Origin: Clostridium vincentii
GTDB lineage: Bacteria; Bacillota; Clostridia; Clostridiales; Clostridiaceae
Length of the DNA stretch: 64,000 nt
Assembly: GCF_002995745.1 (NCBI RefSeq)
Contig: NZ_PVXQ01000002.1
Location: 114,768 to 178,767, forward strand
Direction: 5' to 3'
In this document: piece by piece, positions 52,106-62,320 of the stretch
Layout of the letters: each line of letters opens with the position of its first letter
Numbering within the stretch: the stretch's first letter is position 1
Translations under genes and position numbers: made by a program
The notes under the pieces: generated by a model
The model's input: only the letters and a program-made list of their open reading frames with translations
Databases searched by the model: none
What the model was told of the DNA's origin: nothing

Positions 52106-55100
52106 TTGATCATAAAAGAGAATACAAAGTGTAGAAAACATGTTTTAAATGAATTAAACCTTGGATTTACTCAAATAAAAGAGAATTATAAATATATAAA
52201 GGATTTAGCAAGAAATAAAGGAGAAATTATAGGATCAGGTGAATGGCTCCTTGATAATATTTACCTAATAGAAAAAGAATATAAGAATATAAAAAAGAAT
52301 ATGCCAAAGGAATACTTTGATAATCTTCCTCTATATAAAGGAGAAGATACAAATCAAATTCCAAGAATATTAATATATGCTAAAGAATTTATAAAGATTA
52401 AAGAGGGGATAGTGAATCAGGAAGAAATAATAAAATTTATAAATAGAAAAGAAGAAAAATTCACAATGGGAGAGCTATGGGCATTCCCATTAATGCTGCG
52501 CATATCAATAATAATAGAGTTATCCAGAATAACTCAGAAGCTTGTAAAGACTCAAAAACAAAAGCTAGCACAAAGTTCAGGTGAAGAGATTCAGCAGGAT
52601 AGTGATGACATAATAAAAAGTAATTTTTTAGAGGTATCTATAGAGCAGGCTATAAGTATTTGTATTAATTCATTAAGAGAAATAGAGGGAATAAGTTGGA
52701 GAAATTTCTTTAATAGCACCTGTGAAGTTGAGAAGCTTTTAGTTCAGGATCCACATGGAACCTATGAGAAAATGGACTTTAAATCTAAAGATTACTATAG
52801 GCATAGATTAGAGAAAGTATCTAGGAAGCTAAAGACTGATGAGAAGATTTTATGTGAAAAGGTTTTGGAACTTTCAAGAAGGGATAATAAAGAAGAGTAT
52901 AAGAATCATGTTGGGTATTATCTTATGGATGAAGGTATCAAAGAGTTAGCAAAGAGTTTTAAGGGCAATATTAAAGTAAGAAATATATATTCAGAAAAAG
53001 GATTTATTGCATTAAATTTAATAGTGACAGTAGCTCTAATTTCTATAGCTTTATCTCTTGGAAATTTACTTGGAGCTAGATTTACTATGACTGAGTATGT
53101 AGTTTTAGTAGCTTTAATGCTTGTCCCAGCTAATGAGATTGTTGTGGCACTAACTAATTGGATAGCTGGCAAAATTGTCCCAATTAGATTTATTCCAAGG
53201 CTTAATTTCTCAAGTGAGGTACCAAAAGAAGGGAAAACAATAATAGTAATACCAGCTATTGTACCATCTGAAGCAAGAGCAAATCAGCTTATGGAACAGC
53301 TTGAAGTGGCGTATTTAGCAAATACAGATAGTAATTTTTATTTTGCTTTATTAGGAGATTTTAAGGATAGTAAAGTTGAAAAAAGTGAAGATGAGGAAGC
53401 GATACTTAAGGCGGTTTTAATGGAGACCTTAAGACTTAATTCTAAATATTTTCAGGGGGAAGATCATTTCTTCTTCTTTAACCGCGAAAAACTATTTAAT
53501 CCAAATGAAGGAGCTTTTATCGGAAAAGAAAGAAAAAGAGGAAAGATTATGGAATTTATGGCCCTCCTTAAAGGGGACAGCAACCATACCTACAACGTGA
53601 TAAGTAGTGATATGGAAAATATACGAGATGCGAAGTACATAATAACATTGGATGCAGATACCTTTATGCCAAGAGATTCGGCAAAAGAATTAGTAGGAGC
53701 TATGAGTCATGTTTTAAATAAAGTATATAGACAGGATAAAAAAGTTCTTCATGGATATGGAATTATGCAACCCAAGGTTAGTATTAATCTTGAGAGTAAA
53801 AACAAAAGTTTATTCTCAAGAATATTTGCTGGAGAAAGTGGGGTAGATGGCTATTCTGTCGCCTATTCAGATACTTATGAAGATTTATTTGGAGAAGGCA
53901 GTTTTGTTGGAAAAGGAATAATAGACATAGATGCTTTTTATTCTATATTAAAAGAAGAAATTCCTGATAATTCAGTTTTAAGCCATGATTTATTAGAAGG
54001 GGCTTATGTTAGATGTGGATTAATTACAGATGTAGAGTTTATTGATAATTATCCATCATCCTATGAAGGAAGCTGCAAGAGATTACATAGGTGGACTAGG
54101 GGAGATTGGCAACTTTTAAGCTGGCTATTTTCCTCTAAAATATCGGCTCTTTCAAAGTGGAAGTTAGTAGACAATTTAAGGAGGAGCTTGCTTGCGGCCT
54201 GTCTTTTGCTTGCTGTAATATTGAATGTAACATTATTTAGAGGTGGAAGTGATATAACACTTCTATGCTTTTTAGGTAGTATTACTCCGCTAATTTTTAC
54301 AGTTACAGATTTTGTTGTTACCCCAAAGATTAAGTTAATGGGAACATTTAAGAGTTGTACACAAATAATTATTATTATAAGTTTTATTCCATATCAAGCT
54401 TATCTAATGGTAGATGCCATTATTAGAAGTTTATATAGGATGTTTATATCTAAAAAAAACCTATTACAATGGCAAACTGCTGAGGATGCAGAAAAAACAA
54501 TTAATAATTCACTAGGATGTTATATAAGAAGAATGTGGTTTGCAATTTTTTGCGGAGTTGTGCTTGTCGCTCTTACTTTAGGGCAGAGATTAGCTGTGAA
54601 TTTTGTGAATTTGCCATTAGCAGGCCTATGGGCTTTTAGTCCATATATTGCATATAGGATAAGCTTGGTTAAAGTTGTGGAAGAATATTCTTTAGAGAAG
54701 GGAGATAAGGAGTTTCTTCGCGATAATGCCCGTAGAATTTGGGCATATTATGAGGACTTTGTTAATGAAGAAAATAATTATTTAGCACCAGATAATTATC
54801 AAGAAAAACCCTATAAAGGAGTTGCACATAGAACTTCACCAACTAATATCGGTATGGGGTTAACGAGTAACTTGGTAGCCTATGATCTTGGATATTTACA
54901 TTTTGGGGAGGTTGTCAAAAGACTTGAACTAGTTTTAAAAGGAATGAATAGTCTTGAGAAATATAACGGACATTTTTTAAATTGGTATGATACAAGAACT
55001 GGCGAACCTTTATGGCCGAGATACATTTCCACAGTGGATAGTGGGAATTTAATAGGATATATGTGGATAGTTGCGGAAACTTTGGAGGAGTATAAGAAAA

Positions 55101-58100
55101 ATCCTTTAATTAGGGAAGAGGAGATCACGGCTTTACGTGATACTATGAAAATTTGTAAAATTCCTCTAGAGATAGATAAAGATTTAACTAGCAGTACTTA
55201 TATACATATATTAGAAGAAGCTTCAAATAGTCTTGAGGATAGTGAAGATTATTGGGTAAAGAAGTTAAAGAAAGAGATAGAAGCAAAAATATATTATCAT
55301 AATTATTTTTTTGGAGGGATAGAGGAACTATTAATTAATAAAAAGGATCTATCTGCCAATGAACTTGTAAGTTACTTAGAAGAAATTGTAATTTCTAAGG
55401 ATGGACAGGACGAACAATTAATTAAAAAGAGAATAGAAGATTTGAAAGCCTTTATAGATAAAGTAGATAATATAATAGAAGCGATATATAAGAGTATAAA
55501 GGAAATGAATTTTTATTTTCTTTATGATAATCAAAGAGATCTTTTTTTCATAGGTTACAATCTTGAGGAAAATTCTCTTGGAAAATCCTATTATGATTTA
55601 TTGGCATCAGAGTCAAGGGCAACTTCATTTATAACTATAGCTTTAAATCAGATTCCACAAAAACATTGGTTTAATCTTGGTAGGTCCATGACTAATGCAT
55701 TTAAGGGCAAAAGTCTAGTTTCCTGGAGTGGAACTATGTTTGAATACTTTATGCCTAATCTTATAATGAAAAATTATGAAGATACCTTACTAGATGTTAC
55801 ATATAGATCTGTTGTTAATGCTCAAAAAGAATTCGCTGGACAAAAAAATGTGCCCTGGGGAATTTCAGAGTCAGCCTATTATCAAGTTGATAATGGAGAT
55901 ACTTATCAATATAAGGCATTTGGAGTACCGGGCATTGGAATAAAAAGAGGTCTTGAAGATGAACTAGTTATTTCACCTTATTCAACTTTGATCTCCTTGC
56001 CGTATACAAAAAAAGAAGGAATAGAAAATCTTAGAAGACTGCAGAGTCAAGATATATATGGAAGATATGGATTTATTGAAGCCATAGATTATACTCCAAA
56101 GAGGGTAAATAAAATGGATTCTGGTGAATCGGAAGAGGGTTATAAGGAAGTCAGATGTTATATGGTGCATCATTTAGGGATGTCCTTTATGGCTTTAAAT
56201 AATGTTTTGAATAATAATATATTTGTAGAAAGGTTTCATAGAATACCAGCTGTAAAAGCAACGGAGCTATTATTACAGGAAAAAGTTCCAGAGAGGATAA
56301 CATTTGAGCAGGAAGAAAACGTTACCTTAGTTAGAAATATCATGGAGAAGGAAGACTTTGTTCCAAGATTTTTTGAAGGAGCAAAGATGGAAAATCCTCA
56401 GGTTCTTTTATTATCAAATGGAAGCTATTCTACAATGTTAACTTTAACAGGAAGTGGATATGGAAAAAAGGATGATATGACAGTTTACAGATGGAAGGGT
56501 GATAGTACCTCAGACAGTAGTGGAAGCTTCATATATATAAAGAATTTAAATTCTAATGAATATTGGAGTTCAACATATGAGCCATGCAAAAATGAAGGAG
56601 AGGCCTATAAAGTTCTATTTGCTTTGGATAAGGCAACATACAGGAGACGAGATGGTTCTATAGGAAGTGAAATGGAAGTTGTTGTATCTCCTGAGGACGA
56701 TGTAGAAATTAGAAGGATTACCTTGAAAAATCTTGGAGAAAAGAGCAGAAGTTTAGAGATTACAAGTTATATGGAGGTAACATTGCAATCCTTTGAAGGG
56801 GATGCAGTTCATCCTAGCTTTTCTAATCTGTTTATTTCTACAGAATATGATAGTGAAAAAGGATGTTTACTTGGAAGTAGAAGAGCTAGGGTTAAGGATG
56901 GGACAGTGCCCTTTATAGTGCATAAAATTATAACGGATGGTGAAATTGAAGGGGTAGTAACCTATGAAACATCAAGAATTAATTTTATAGGAAGAGGTAG
57001 AGAATTAAAAAATCCAAAAGCCTTAGATAATGATGCCGCTCTCTTAAATACAGTGGGAACAGTTCTTGACCCAATTATGAGTATGAGAGCAGCGTTAAGA
57101 CTTGAAGCCGGAGAAGAAAAAGATGTTTACTTTATTACAGGAACAGCTAATTCAAAGGAAGATGCCTTAAGTATTGCTGGAAAGTATGAAGAAATTACTA
57201 AGCTTAGGAAAAGCTATAACGCATATAACAGGGCAGTTCAACTTGAGCTAAAGGGCCTTGGAATAAAATCAAGTCAGGCAAATACTTATCAAAGCTTAGC
57301 GTCTTACATATTATTTTTGCATAACTGTAGAACAGATAGAGAAAATTCTATAAAGAATATAAATAAGCATCAAGAGGATCTTTGGGCTTACGGTATTTCG
57401 GGAGATTTACCAATAGTGATGGCTTTAGTAAATAGTGAGAATGATATGGAATTAGTTAGAGGATTAATTAAAATGCACTGCTACTGGAAAAATAAAGGCT
57501 TAAAGGCTGAACTTCTTATTTATAATGAGGAAGAAACGTCCTATGAGCAGCCTCTACAACAAAGTATATTAAGTGCTATTAATTTTTCTAAGGAAGGAGA
57601 TATTTTAAATAAAAGTGGAGGAATTTTTCTTCACAATAAAGCTACACTTCAGGATGATATAAAAGAACTTTTAATTGGTATTGCGGCACTTTATGTTGAT
57701 GGATGCAAGGGATCCTTGATAACTCAAGTTAAGGATGTACAATCATTAGTTGAAACTGGAGCTTTAAGACACAAGGAACTTTGTAATTTCAATAGGATTA
57801 AAATAGAGAAGCAGAATCGTAGCCAGGAAGATGACCTTATTTTTGAGGAGAACCATGAAGAATATAGGAAGGATGAAAGCTATAACATAGAGAAGTTGGA
57901 CTTTTACAATGGATATGGAGGTTTTGATCCAGCAGATAAAAGTTATGTTATAAAGCTAGATAAATATAATAATACTCCAGCTCCTTGGATAAATGTAATT
58001 TCAAATGAGGATTTTGGTTTTCATATTTCCGAGGTTGGTTCATCTTATACATGGTGTAAAAATAGTCGAGAAAATAAAATAACAACATGGAGTAATGACT

Positions 58101-60277
58101 GGATAATTGACCCTCAAGGGGAAGCGTTATTTCTTAGAGATGATAAAAGTGGAGAGCGTTTTTCTATAACTCCGAAACCAATTAGAGATGACGGGGAGTA
58201 TATAATTAAACATTCCTTCGGATATTCTACCTTTAGCCATACAGCTTATGGAATAAGGGGAGAGCAACAACTTTTTTGCCCAAAGGGAGAAAAGTTGAAG
58301 ATTCAGAGGGTTAATTTAGAAAATATATCAGATAAGAATAGGGAAATATCTCTTTACTATTATGCACAGCTTGTACTAGGAGTAATTAATTACAATAGTG
58401 CTAGATATATCAGTACTTCTATTGAGGATGAATTTATAATGGGAGAGGCTCCTTATAGCAAGTATTTTGGGCATTTAAAGGCCTATCTTACTATTTTAGG
58501 GGGAGATGAACGCTCCTTTACTGGAGATAGAAAAGAATTTATTGGAGTAGGAGAAGACTTGTCTACTGCAAATGCTCTAAAACATAAAAAGTTGTCTAAT
58601 AGAGCGGGTAGTATATATGATCCATGTTTAGCATGTGAGACAAAAATAAAATTAGCACCTGGTGAAAAAAAGGAGATAATTATCCTATTTGGTCAGGAGG
58701 AAAATACAGAGGATATAGAGAAAATAATAGAAAAATATAAAAAGGAAGAGGAAGCCTATAAAGCTTTAGAGAATGTAGAGCAATATTGGACAGATTTCCT
58801 AGGAAATATACAGGTTAAGACAAAGGATAAATCTATGGATTATCTATTAAATGGATGGTTGTTATATCAAACATATAGCTGTCGATATTTAAGTAGAACT
58901 GCCTTTTATCAATCAGGTGGAGCCTATGGATTCCGAGATCAGCTTCAAGATTCAATGTCACTAGGGATAGTAAAACCTGAAATAACTAAAACACAAATTA
59001 TAAGAAGTGCATCTAGGCAATATTTAGAGGGAGATGTCCAACATTGGTGGCATCCTGTTATAAATAGTGGAATAAGAACAAGATTTTCAGATGATTTATT
59101 ATGGTTACCCTATGTAACAGCTGAATATATAAAAAGAACAGGGGATTATAGTATTTTAGATGAAAAGGCAGATTATTTGGAGGATGAACCTCTAAGAGAA
59201 GGAGAAGATGAAAGGTATACCATTGTAAATAATTCTAGTCATGAGGGCAGTATTTATGAGCATTGCAATAAGGCTATAGAAAAAGCTTTGAAATTTGGTG
59301 AGCATAATATTCCTCTAATGGGTAGTGGAGATTGGAATGATGGTATGAGTACTATTGGAAATAAGGGAAAGGGAGAGAGCGTATGGCTTGGATGGTTCCT
59401 GTATAAGATACTTAATAATTTCATTGATATTTCTACTTTTAGGAGAGATAATGAGCTGAAAAAACACTATATAGATATGAAAGGATTTATTCAGGAAAAC
59501 CTTGAGAAAAATGCCTGGGATGGTGGTTGGTATAGAAGAGCCTACTTTGATGATGGAACGCCTCTAGGTTCAAGGGAAAATCCAGAATGTAAAATTGATT
59601 CTTTAGCGCAAAGTTGGGCTGTGATTTCTGGAGCTGCTAAGCAAAAAAGATCAGTTGAAGCTATGGAAGCTGTGGATAAAAACCTTGTGAATAAAGATAA
59701 GGGAATGATTTTACTTCTTGCGCCTCCTTTTGAAAGCTCAAATCTTGAGCCTGGATATATAAAAGGTTATGTAGCGGGAGTAAGAGAAAATGGTGGACAA
59801 TATACTCATGCAGCGGTTTGGGTGATTTTAGCTTTAACTAAGCTTGGACTTGGAGATAAAGCAGGTGAGTATTATAATATGATAAATCCAATAAATCATA
59901 CAAAATCTGAGCTAGAGTGTAGAAACTATAAGGTAGAACCTTACGTTATGGCAGCTGATGTTTATATTCGAGAGCCTCATGGAGGCCGGGGTGGCTGGAG
60001 CTGGTATACTGGAGCTTCTGGATGGATGTATAAAGTTGGTATTGAAGATATACTAGGGCTTAGAAAAATTGAAGGAAAGGGATATAAAATTAAGCCATGT
60101 GTTCCTAAGGGTTGGGAAGAATATAGTCTATTTATTAATAATGATAAGGAACAGTATGACATTAAAGTTATGCCCGGTGAGGAAGATAAAATTTTAATGA
60201 ATGGAACTGAGTTAACTGGAGAATTAATTCCTAAGGATAGAGGAAAACAGGAAATTCTAGTAATATTTAAGAGTTAA
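52106..60277 (+). CDS. Giant GT84/GH94 cyclic beta-glucan synthase-like protein
   Basis: The 2723-residue membrane protein resembles NdvB/Cgs cyclic beta-1,2-glucan synthases. In order: an N-terminal helical region (1-300); two helices; a GT84 glycosyltransferase (about 370-680; DAD at 516-518, RW of the Q/RxxRW motif at 662-663); helices (about 690-830); a glycoamylase-like domain (about 870-1400); two GH94 beta-sandwich segments (about 1430-1700 and 1900-2240); and a GH94 catalytic barrel with SGDWNDGM (2407-2414). Such proteins polymerise UDP-glucose, close the ring and trim chains by phosphorolysis. The TTG start at 52106 follows AGAGGTGA. The upstream promoter region is hemmed in by the IS, 127 bases away. 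Confidence 0.87.
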   Translation: MIIKENTKCRKHVLNELNLGFTQIKENYKYIKDLARNKGEIIGSGEWLLDNIYLIEKEYKNIKKNMPKEYFDNLPLYKGEDTNQIPRILIYAKEFIKIKEGIVNQEEIIKFINRKEEKFTMGELWAFPLMLRISIIIELSRITQKLVKTQKQKLAQSSGEEIQQDSDDIIKSNFLEVSIEQAISICINSLREIEGISWRNFFNSTCEVEKLLVQDPHGTYEKMDFKSKDYYRHRLEKVSRKLKTDEKILCEKVLELSRRDNKEEYKNHVGYYLMDEGIKELAKSFKGNIKVRNIYSEKGFIALNLIVTVALISIALSLGNLLGARFTMTEYVVLVALMLVPANEIVVALTNWIAGKIVPIRFIPRLNFSSEVPKEGKTIIVIPAIVPSEARANQLMEQLEVAYLANTDSNFYFALLGDFKDSKVEKSEDEEAILKAVLMETLRLNSKYFQGEDHFFFFNREKLFNPNEGAFIGKERKRGKIMEFMALLKGDSNHTYNVISSDMENIRDAKYIITLDADTFMPRDSAKELVGAMSHVLNKVYRQDKKVLHGYGIMQPKVSINLESKNKSLFSRIFAGESGVDGYSVAYSDTYEDLFGEGSFVGKGIIDIDAFYSILKEEIPDNSVLSHDLLEGAYVRCGLITDVEFIDNYPSSYEGSCKRLHRWTRGDWQLLSWLFSSKISALSKWKLVDNLRRSLLAACLLLAVILNVTLFRGGSDITLLCFLGSITPLIFTVTDFVVTPKIKLMGTFKSCTQIIIIISFIPYQAYLMVDAIIRSLYRMFISKKNLLQWQTAEDAEKTINNSLGCYIRRMWFAIFCGVVLVALTLGQRLAVNFVNLPLAGLWAFSPYIAYRISLVKVVEEYSLEKGDKEFLRDNARRIWAYYEDFVNEENNYLAPDNYQEKPYKGVAHRTSPTNIGMGLTSNLVAYDLGYLHFGEVVKRLELVLKGMNSLEKYNGHFLNWYDTRTGEPLWPRYISTVDSGNLIGYMWIVAETLEEYKKNPLIREEEITALRDTMKICKIPLEIDKDLTSSTYIHILEEASNSLEDSEDYWVKKLKKEIEAKIYYHNYFFGGIEELLINKKDLSANELVSYLEEIVISKDGQDEQLIKKRIEDLKAFIDKVDNIIEAIYKSIKEMNFYFLYDNQRDLFFIGYNLEENSLGKSYYDLLASESRATSFITIALNQIPQKHWFNLGRSMTNAFKGKSLVSWSGTMFEYFMPNLIMKNYEDTLLDVTYRSVVNAQKEFAGQKNVPWGISESAYYQVDNGDTYQYKAFGVPGIGIKRGLEDELVISPYSTLISLPYTKKEGIENLRRLQSQDIYGRYGFIEAIDYTPKRVNKMDSGESEEGYKEVRCYMVHHLGMSFMALNNVLNNNIFVERFHRIPAVKATELLLQEKVPERITFEQEENVTLVRNIMEKEDFVPRFFEGAKMENPQVLLLSNGSYSTMLTLTGSGYGKKDDMTVYRWKGDSTSDSSGSFIYIKNLNSNEYWSSTYEPCKNEGEAYKVLFALDKATYRRRDGSIGSEMEVVVSPEDDVEIRRITLKNLGEKSRSLEITSYMEVTLQSFEGDAVHPSFSNLFISTEYDSEKGCLLGSRRARVKDGTVPFIVHKIITDGEIEGVVTYETSRINFIGRGRELKNPKALDNDAALLNTVGTVLDPIMSMRAALRLEAGEEKDVYFITGTANSKEDALSIAGKYEEITKLRKSYNAYNRAVQLELKGLGIKSSQANTYQSLASYILFLHNCRTDRENSIKNINKHQEDLWAYGISGDLPIVMALVNSENDMELVRGLIKMHCYWKNKGLKAELLIYNEEETSYEQPLQQSILSAINFSKEGDILNKSGGIFLHNKATLQDDIKELLIGIAALYVDGCKGSLITQVKDVQSLVETGALRHKELCNFNRIKIEKQNRSQEDDLIFEENHEEYRKDESYNIEKLDFYNGYGGFDPADKSYVIKLDKYNNTPAPWINVISNEDFGFHISEVGSSYTWCKNSRENKITTWSNDWIIDPQGEALFLRDDKSGERFSITPKPIRDDGEYIIKHSFGYSTFSHTAYGIRGEQQLFCPKGEKLKIQRVNLENISDKNREISLYYYAQLVLGVINYNSARYISTSIEDEFIMGEAPYSKYFGHLKAYLTILGGDERSFTGDRKEFIGVGEDLSTANALKHKKLSNRAGSIYDPCLACETKIKLAPGEKKEIIILFGQEENTEDIEKIIEKYKKEEEAYKALENVEQYWTDFLGNIQVKTKDKSMDYLLNGWLLYQTYSCRYLSRTAFYQSGGAYGFRDQLQDSMSLGIVKPEITKTQIIRSASRQYLEGDVQHWWHPVINSGIRTRFSDDLLWLPYVTAEYIKRTGDYSILDEKADYLEDEPLREGEDERYTIVNNSSHEGSIYEHCNKAIEKALKFGEHNIPLMGSGDWNDGMSTIGNKGKGESVWLGWFLYKILNNFIDISTFRRDNELKKHYIDMKGFIQENLEKNAWDGGWYRRAYFDDGTPLGSRENPECKIDSLAQSWAVISGAAKQKRSVEAMEAVDKNLVNKDKGMILLLAPPFESSNLEPGYIKGYVAGVRENGGQYTHAAVWVILALTKLGLGDKAGEYYNMINPINHTKSELECRNYKVEPYVMAADVYIREPHGGRGGWSWYTGASGWMYKVGIEDILGLRKIEGKGYKIKPCVPKGWEEYSLFINNDKEQYDIKVMPGEEDKILMNGTELTGELIPKDRGKQEILVIFKS

Positions 60278-60282
60278 ATAAT

Positions 60283-60328
60283 TTGTCCTACAAAATTCTA
60301 ATTTAGAAATTTTGTAGGACTTTTATTG
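60283..60328 (+). terminator. Terminator of the glucan synthase gene
   Basis: GTCCTACAAAATT pairs with AATTTTGTAGGAC, followed by TTTTATTG. Confidence 0.85.
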
Positions 60329-60370
60329 TAGAAATTCAAAATAAATTATTGTAGAAATTCAAAATAAATT
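60325..60370. repeat. 23-bp perfect tandem duplication
   Basis: ATTGTAGAAATTCAAAATAA plus ATT is present twice without change (60325-60347 and 60348-60370), directly upstream of the 21-bp repeats. Confidence 0.9.
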
Positions 60371-60378
60371 GTTGCATA

Positions 60379-60441
60379 GACTGGTGAATTGTCTAAAAAG
60401 ACCAGAAAATTGTTTACATAGACTAGAAAATTGTGTAAAAT
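60379..60441. repeat. Three 21-bp imperfect direct repeats (iteron-like)
   Basis: GACtggtgAATTGT, GACcagaaAATTGT and GACtagaaAATTGT begin at 60379, 60400 and 60421, exactly 21 bp apart (two helical turns). They cover the likely promoter of the SGNH gene, whose start is at 60465. They look like cooperative sites for a DNA-binding protein. Confidence 0.7.
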
Positions 60442-60464
60442 ATACATGACTAAGGTGGTGAATC

Positions 60465-61283
60465 ATGTTGAATAATAATAAAAAAGGAATAGCTATGATT
60501 ATAACTTTGATCCTTGTATTAGCTGGAGTTTTAACTTTAGGCATACTTAAGGATAAAAATTCTAAAGATGATAATCAAGATAATTATAGTGCAAATATAG
60601 AAGAGACTAAAACAGCAGAAACTGAAGAAACAGCAGAAACTGAAGAAACAGCAGAAAGTGAAGACGTGAAAGAGAACCCACAGACAGAAACAGAAGAGGA
60701 CGTATCTGCTTTTTACAAAAAACTTAAAAATAAAGAAGCCGTAAAAGTTCTTATTCTAGGAGATGGACTAGCATTGAGCCAAGGAAGTACTTCAAATAAT
60801 GGAGTATGGGATTCTGGTGTATCTAATCTAATTAAAAACACCTATGGAAATGCAGTTGAAATGGTATCTTTAGCACAAGCTAGAGCAACAATTTCAGTAG
60901 GGTTAAGTGTAGTTAATCAAATTAAGATAGAAGATTATGATTTAATAATAACCTGCTTTGGGCATAATGATAATACGGCAGCAGTTAATATTAATGATTT
61001 TGAGAAAACCTACTCTGAAATGATAACTCAAATAAAGGAAAAGAGTCCAAAGGCAACAATTTTACCAATCTTACCTAGTACTCTTGCTTTAGATAATAAC
61101 TATAGAAAAAAGATTCAAGAAGTAGCAACAGAAAACAGTTTAACTTGTGTTGATACAAAAACTGCTTTTGTAAACTCAGGGTTAACAGATGCCAAGTTGC
61201 TTAATGGAACATTACCAAACGATACTGGATATCAATTATATACACAAACAGTAGGAGAAACGATTAAAACAGCAATGAAATAA
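60465..61283 (+). CDS. Membrane-anchored SGNH-fold protein lacking the catalytic Ser
   Basis: The 272-residue protein has an N-terminal helix (about residues 9-27), an acidic linker with ETEETA repeats (45-80) and an SGNH/GDSL-type domain (92-272). Block I reads LILGDGLA (G99 D100 G101) where active enzymes have GDS. Block III keeps CFGHNDN. The terminal block reads NDTGYQLY with no D-x-x-H. The nucleophile and the catalytic His are thus both missing, so it is probably a binding or scaffolding protein outside the cell. AGGTGGTGA precedes the ATG. Confidence 0.78.
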   Translation: MLNNNKKGIAMIITLILVLAGVLTLGILKDKNSKDDNQDNYSANIEETKTAETEETAETEETAESEDVKENPQTETEEDVSAFYKKLKNKEAVKVLILGDGLALSQGSTSNNGVWDSGVSNLIKNTYGNAVEMVSLAQARATISVGLSVVNQIKIEDYDLIITCFGHNDNTAAVNINDFEKTYSEMITQIKEKSPKATILPILPSTLALDNNYRKKIQEVATENSLTCVDTKTAFVNSGLTDAKLLNGTLPNDTGYQLYTQTVGETIKTAMK

Positions 61284-61334
61284 ATATATATTAATCTCTA
61301 CAAATCTCTACAAATAAAGATATGGGAGGCTGAC

Positions 61335-62171
61335 ATGAGCTGTGTTTATAAAATTAAAGAAGGGTTAGGAAGTTTTACTGATACAGACCAGAAATTAGCT
61401 GAATATACCTTGGCAAATAGAGAAGAGGTAGTTATGTTAAGTGCTAAGGAATTAGCGCAGAGGGTAAATAGTTCAGCAGCGGCAGTAGTTAGGTTTTCGA
61501 AGAGGATAGGATATAAAGGTTTTACTGAATTAAAAGTTGAGCTTGCAAAGGATAAGGAAGAAAAAGAAGATGAGTTTAATGCTATTATAAAAGAAAATGA
61601 CTCTATAGATAGTATGGTGAAAAAAGCTGAAAGCATTAACCTAAGAGCTATGGAGAGGACTTATAAATTAATTAATAAAAAGGTTTTAGAAAGAGCTATA
61701 AAATCATTAAACGAATGTGAAAATATCTATCTTTTTGGAATTGGAGCCTCAGGACTTGTAGCACAAGATTTTCAATACAAATTATCTAGAATAAATAAAA
61801 TGGCAATATATCAAGTGGATGAACATATTCAAGTAGCATCTGCAGTACATATAGGACCAAATGATGTAGCTATTGGAATAAGTTATTCTGGTGAGAGTAA
61901 AGGTGTTAATGTTAGTTTAACTAGGGCTAGAAATCAAGGCGCAAAAACCATTGCTATAACTAGTTTTAATAAAAATAGTTTGTCTAAGATAGTAGAACTT
62001 CCATTATATATTCCTAGTGAAGAGACAGAGCTTAGAATAGGAGCTATCACATCTAGGATTTCAGAACTTTTAATTACTGATCTATTGTATTTAGGAATAG
62101 CAAAAGATGATTTTCAAAAAACTGAGGAATATATAATAAAAACAAAAGAAATCGTAAAAAAGATAAGATAG
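61335..62171 (+). CDS. RpiR/MurR-type transcriptional regulator
   Basis: The 278-residue protein has an N-terminal HTH_6 domain (about residues 1-75; LSAKELAQRVNSSAAAVVRFSKRIGYKGFTELK, seen in part) and a C-terminal SIS sugar-phosphate-binding domain (about 105-240; YLFGIGASGLVAQDF, GISYSGESKGV). Members sense amino-sugar or hexose phosphates. No catabolic genes are adjacent, so the target is unknown. ATGGGAGG lies 7 bases before ATG 61335. Confidence 0.9.
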   Translation: MSCVYKIKEGLGSFTDTDQKLAEYTLANREEVVMLSAKELAQRVNSSAAAVVRFSKRIGYKGFTELKVELAKDKEEKEDEFNAIIKENDSIDSMVKKAESINLRAMERTYKLINKKVLERAIKSLNECENIYLFGIGASGLVAQDFQYKLSRINKMAIYQVDEHIQVASAVHIGPNDVAIGISYSGESKGVNVSLTRARNQGAKTIAITSFNKNSLSKIVELPLYIPSEETELRIGAITSRISELLITDLLYLGIAKDDFQKTEEYIIKTKEIVKKIR

Positions 62172-62179
62172 TTAAAGGG

Positions 62180-62305
62180 GTGTAGCCAAGAGCAAGCGAT
62201 AAGTATATCTTTAACACCTCTGCTACTTAAATCATTGCAAACACTAAGCCAGAAATATGCTCCTTTACAGACAATTCTATGTTCATCTCTTACTTTGAAA
62301 TAATT
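62180..62305 (-). pseudogene. IS256-family transposase remnant
   Basis: Read on the minus strand, the frame gives NYFKVRDEHRIVCKGAY and then, in the same frame, FWLSVCNDLSSRGVKDILIAC. Both pieces are characteristic of IS256-type transposases but are normally separated by about 30 residues. The remnant is therefore an internally deleted fragment of about 40 codons with no start, stop or terminal repeats. Confidence 0.7.
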
Positions 62306-62320
62306 TTACCAAAGTCTATA

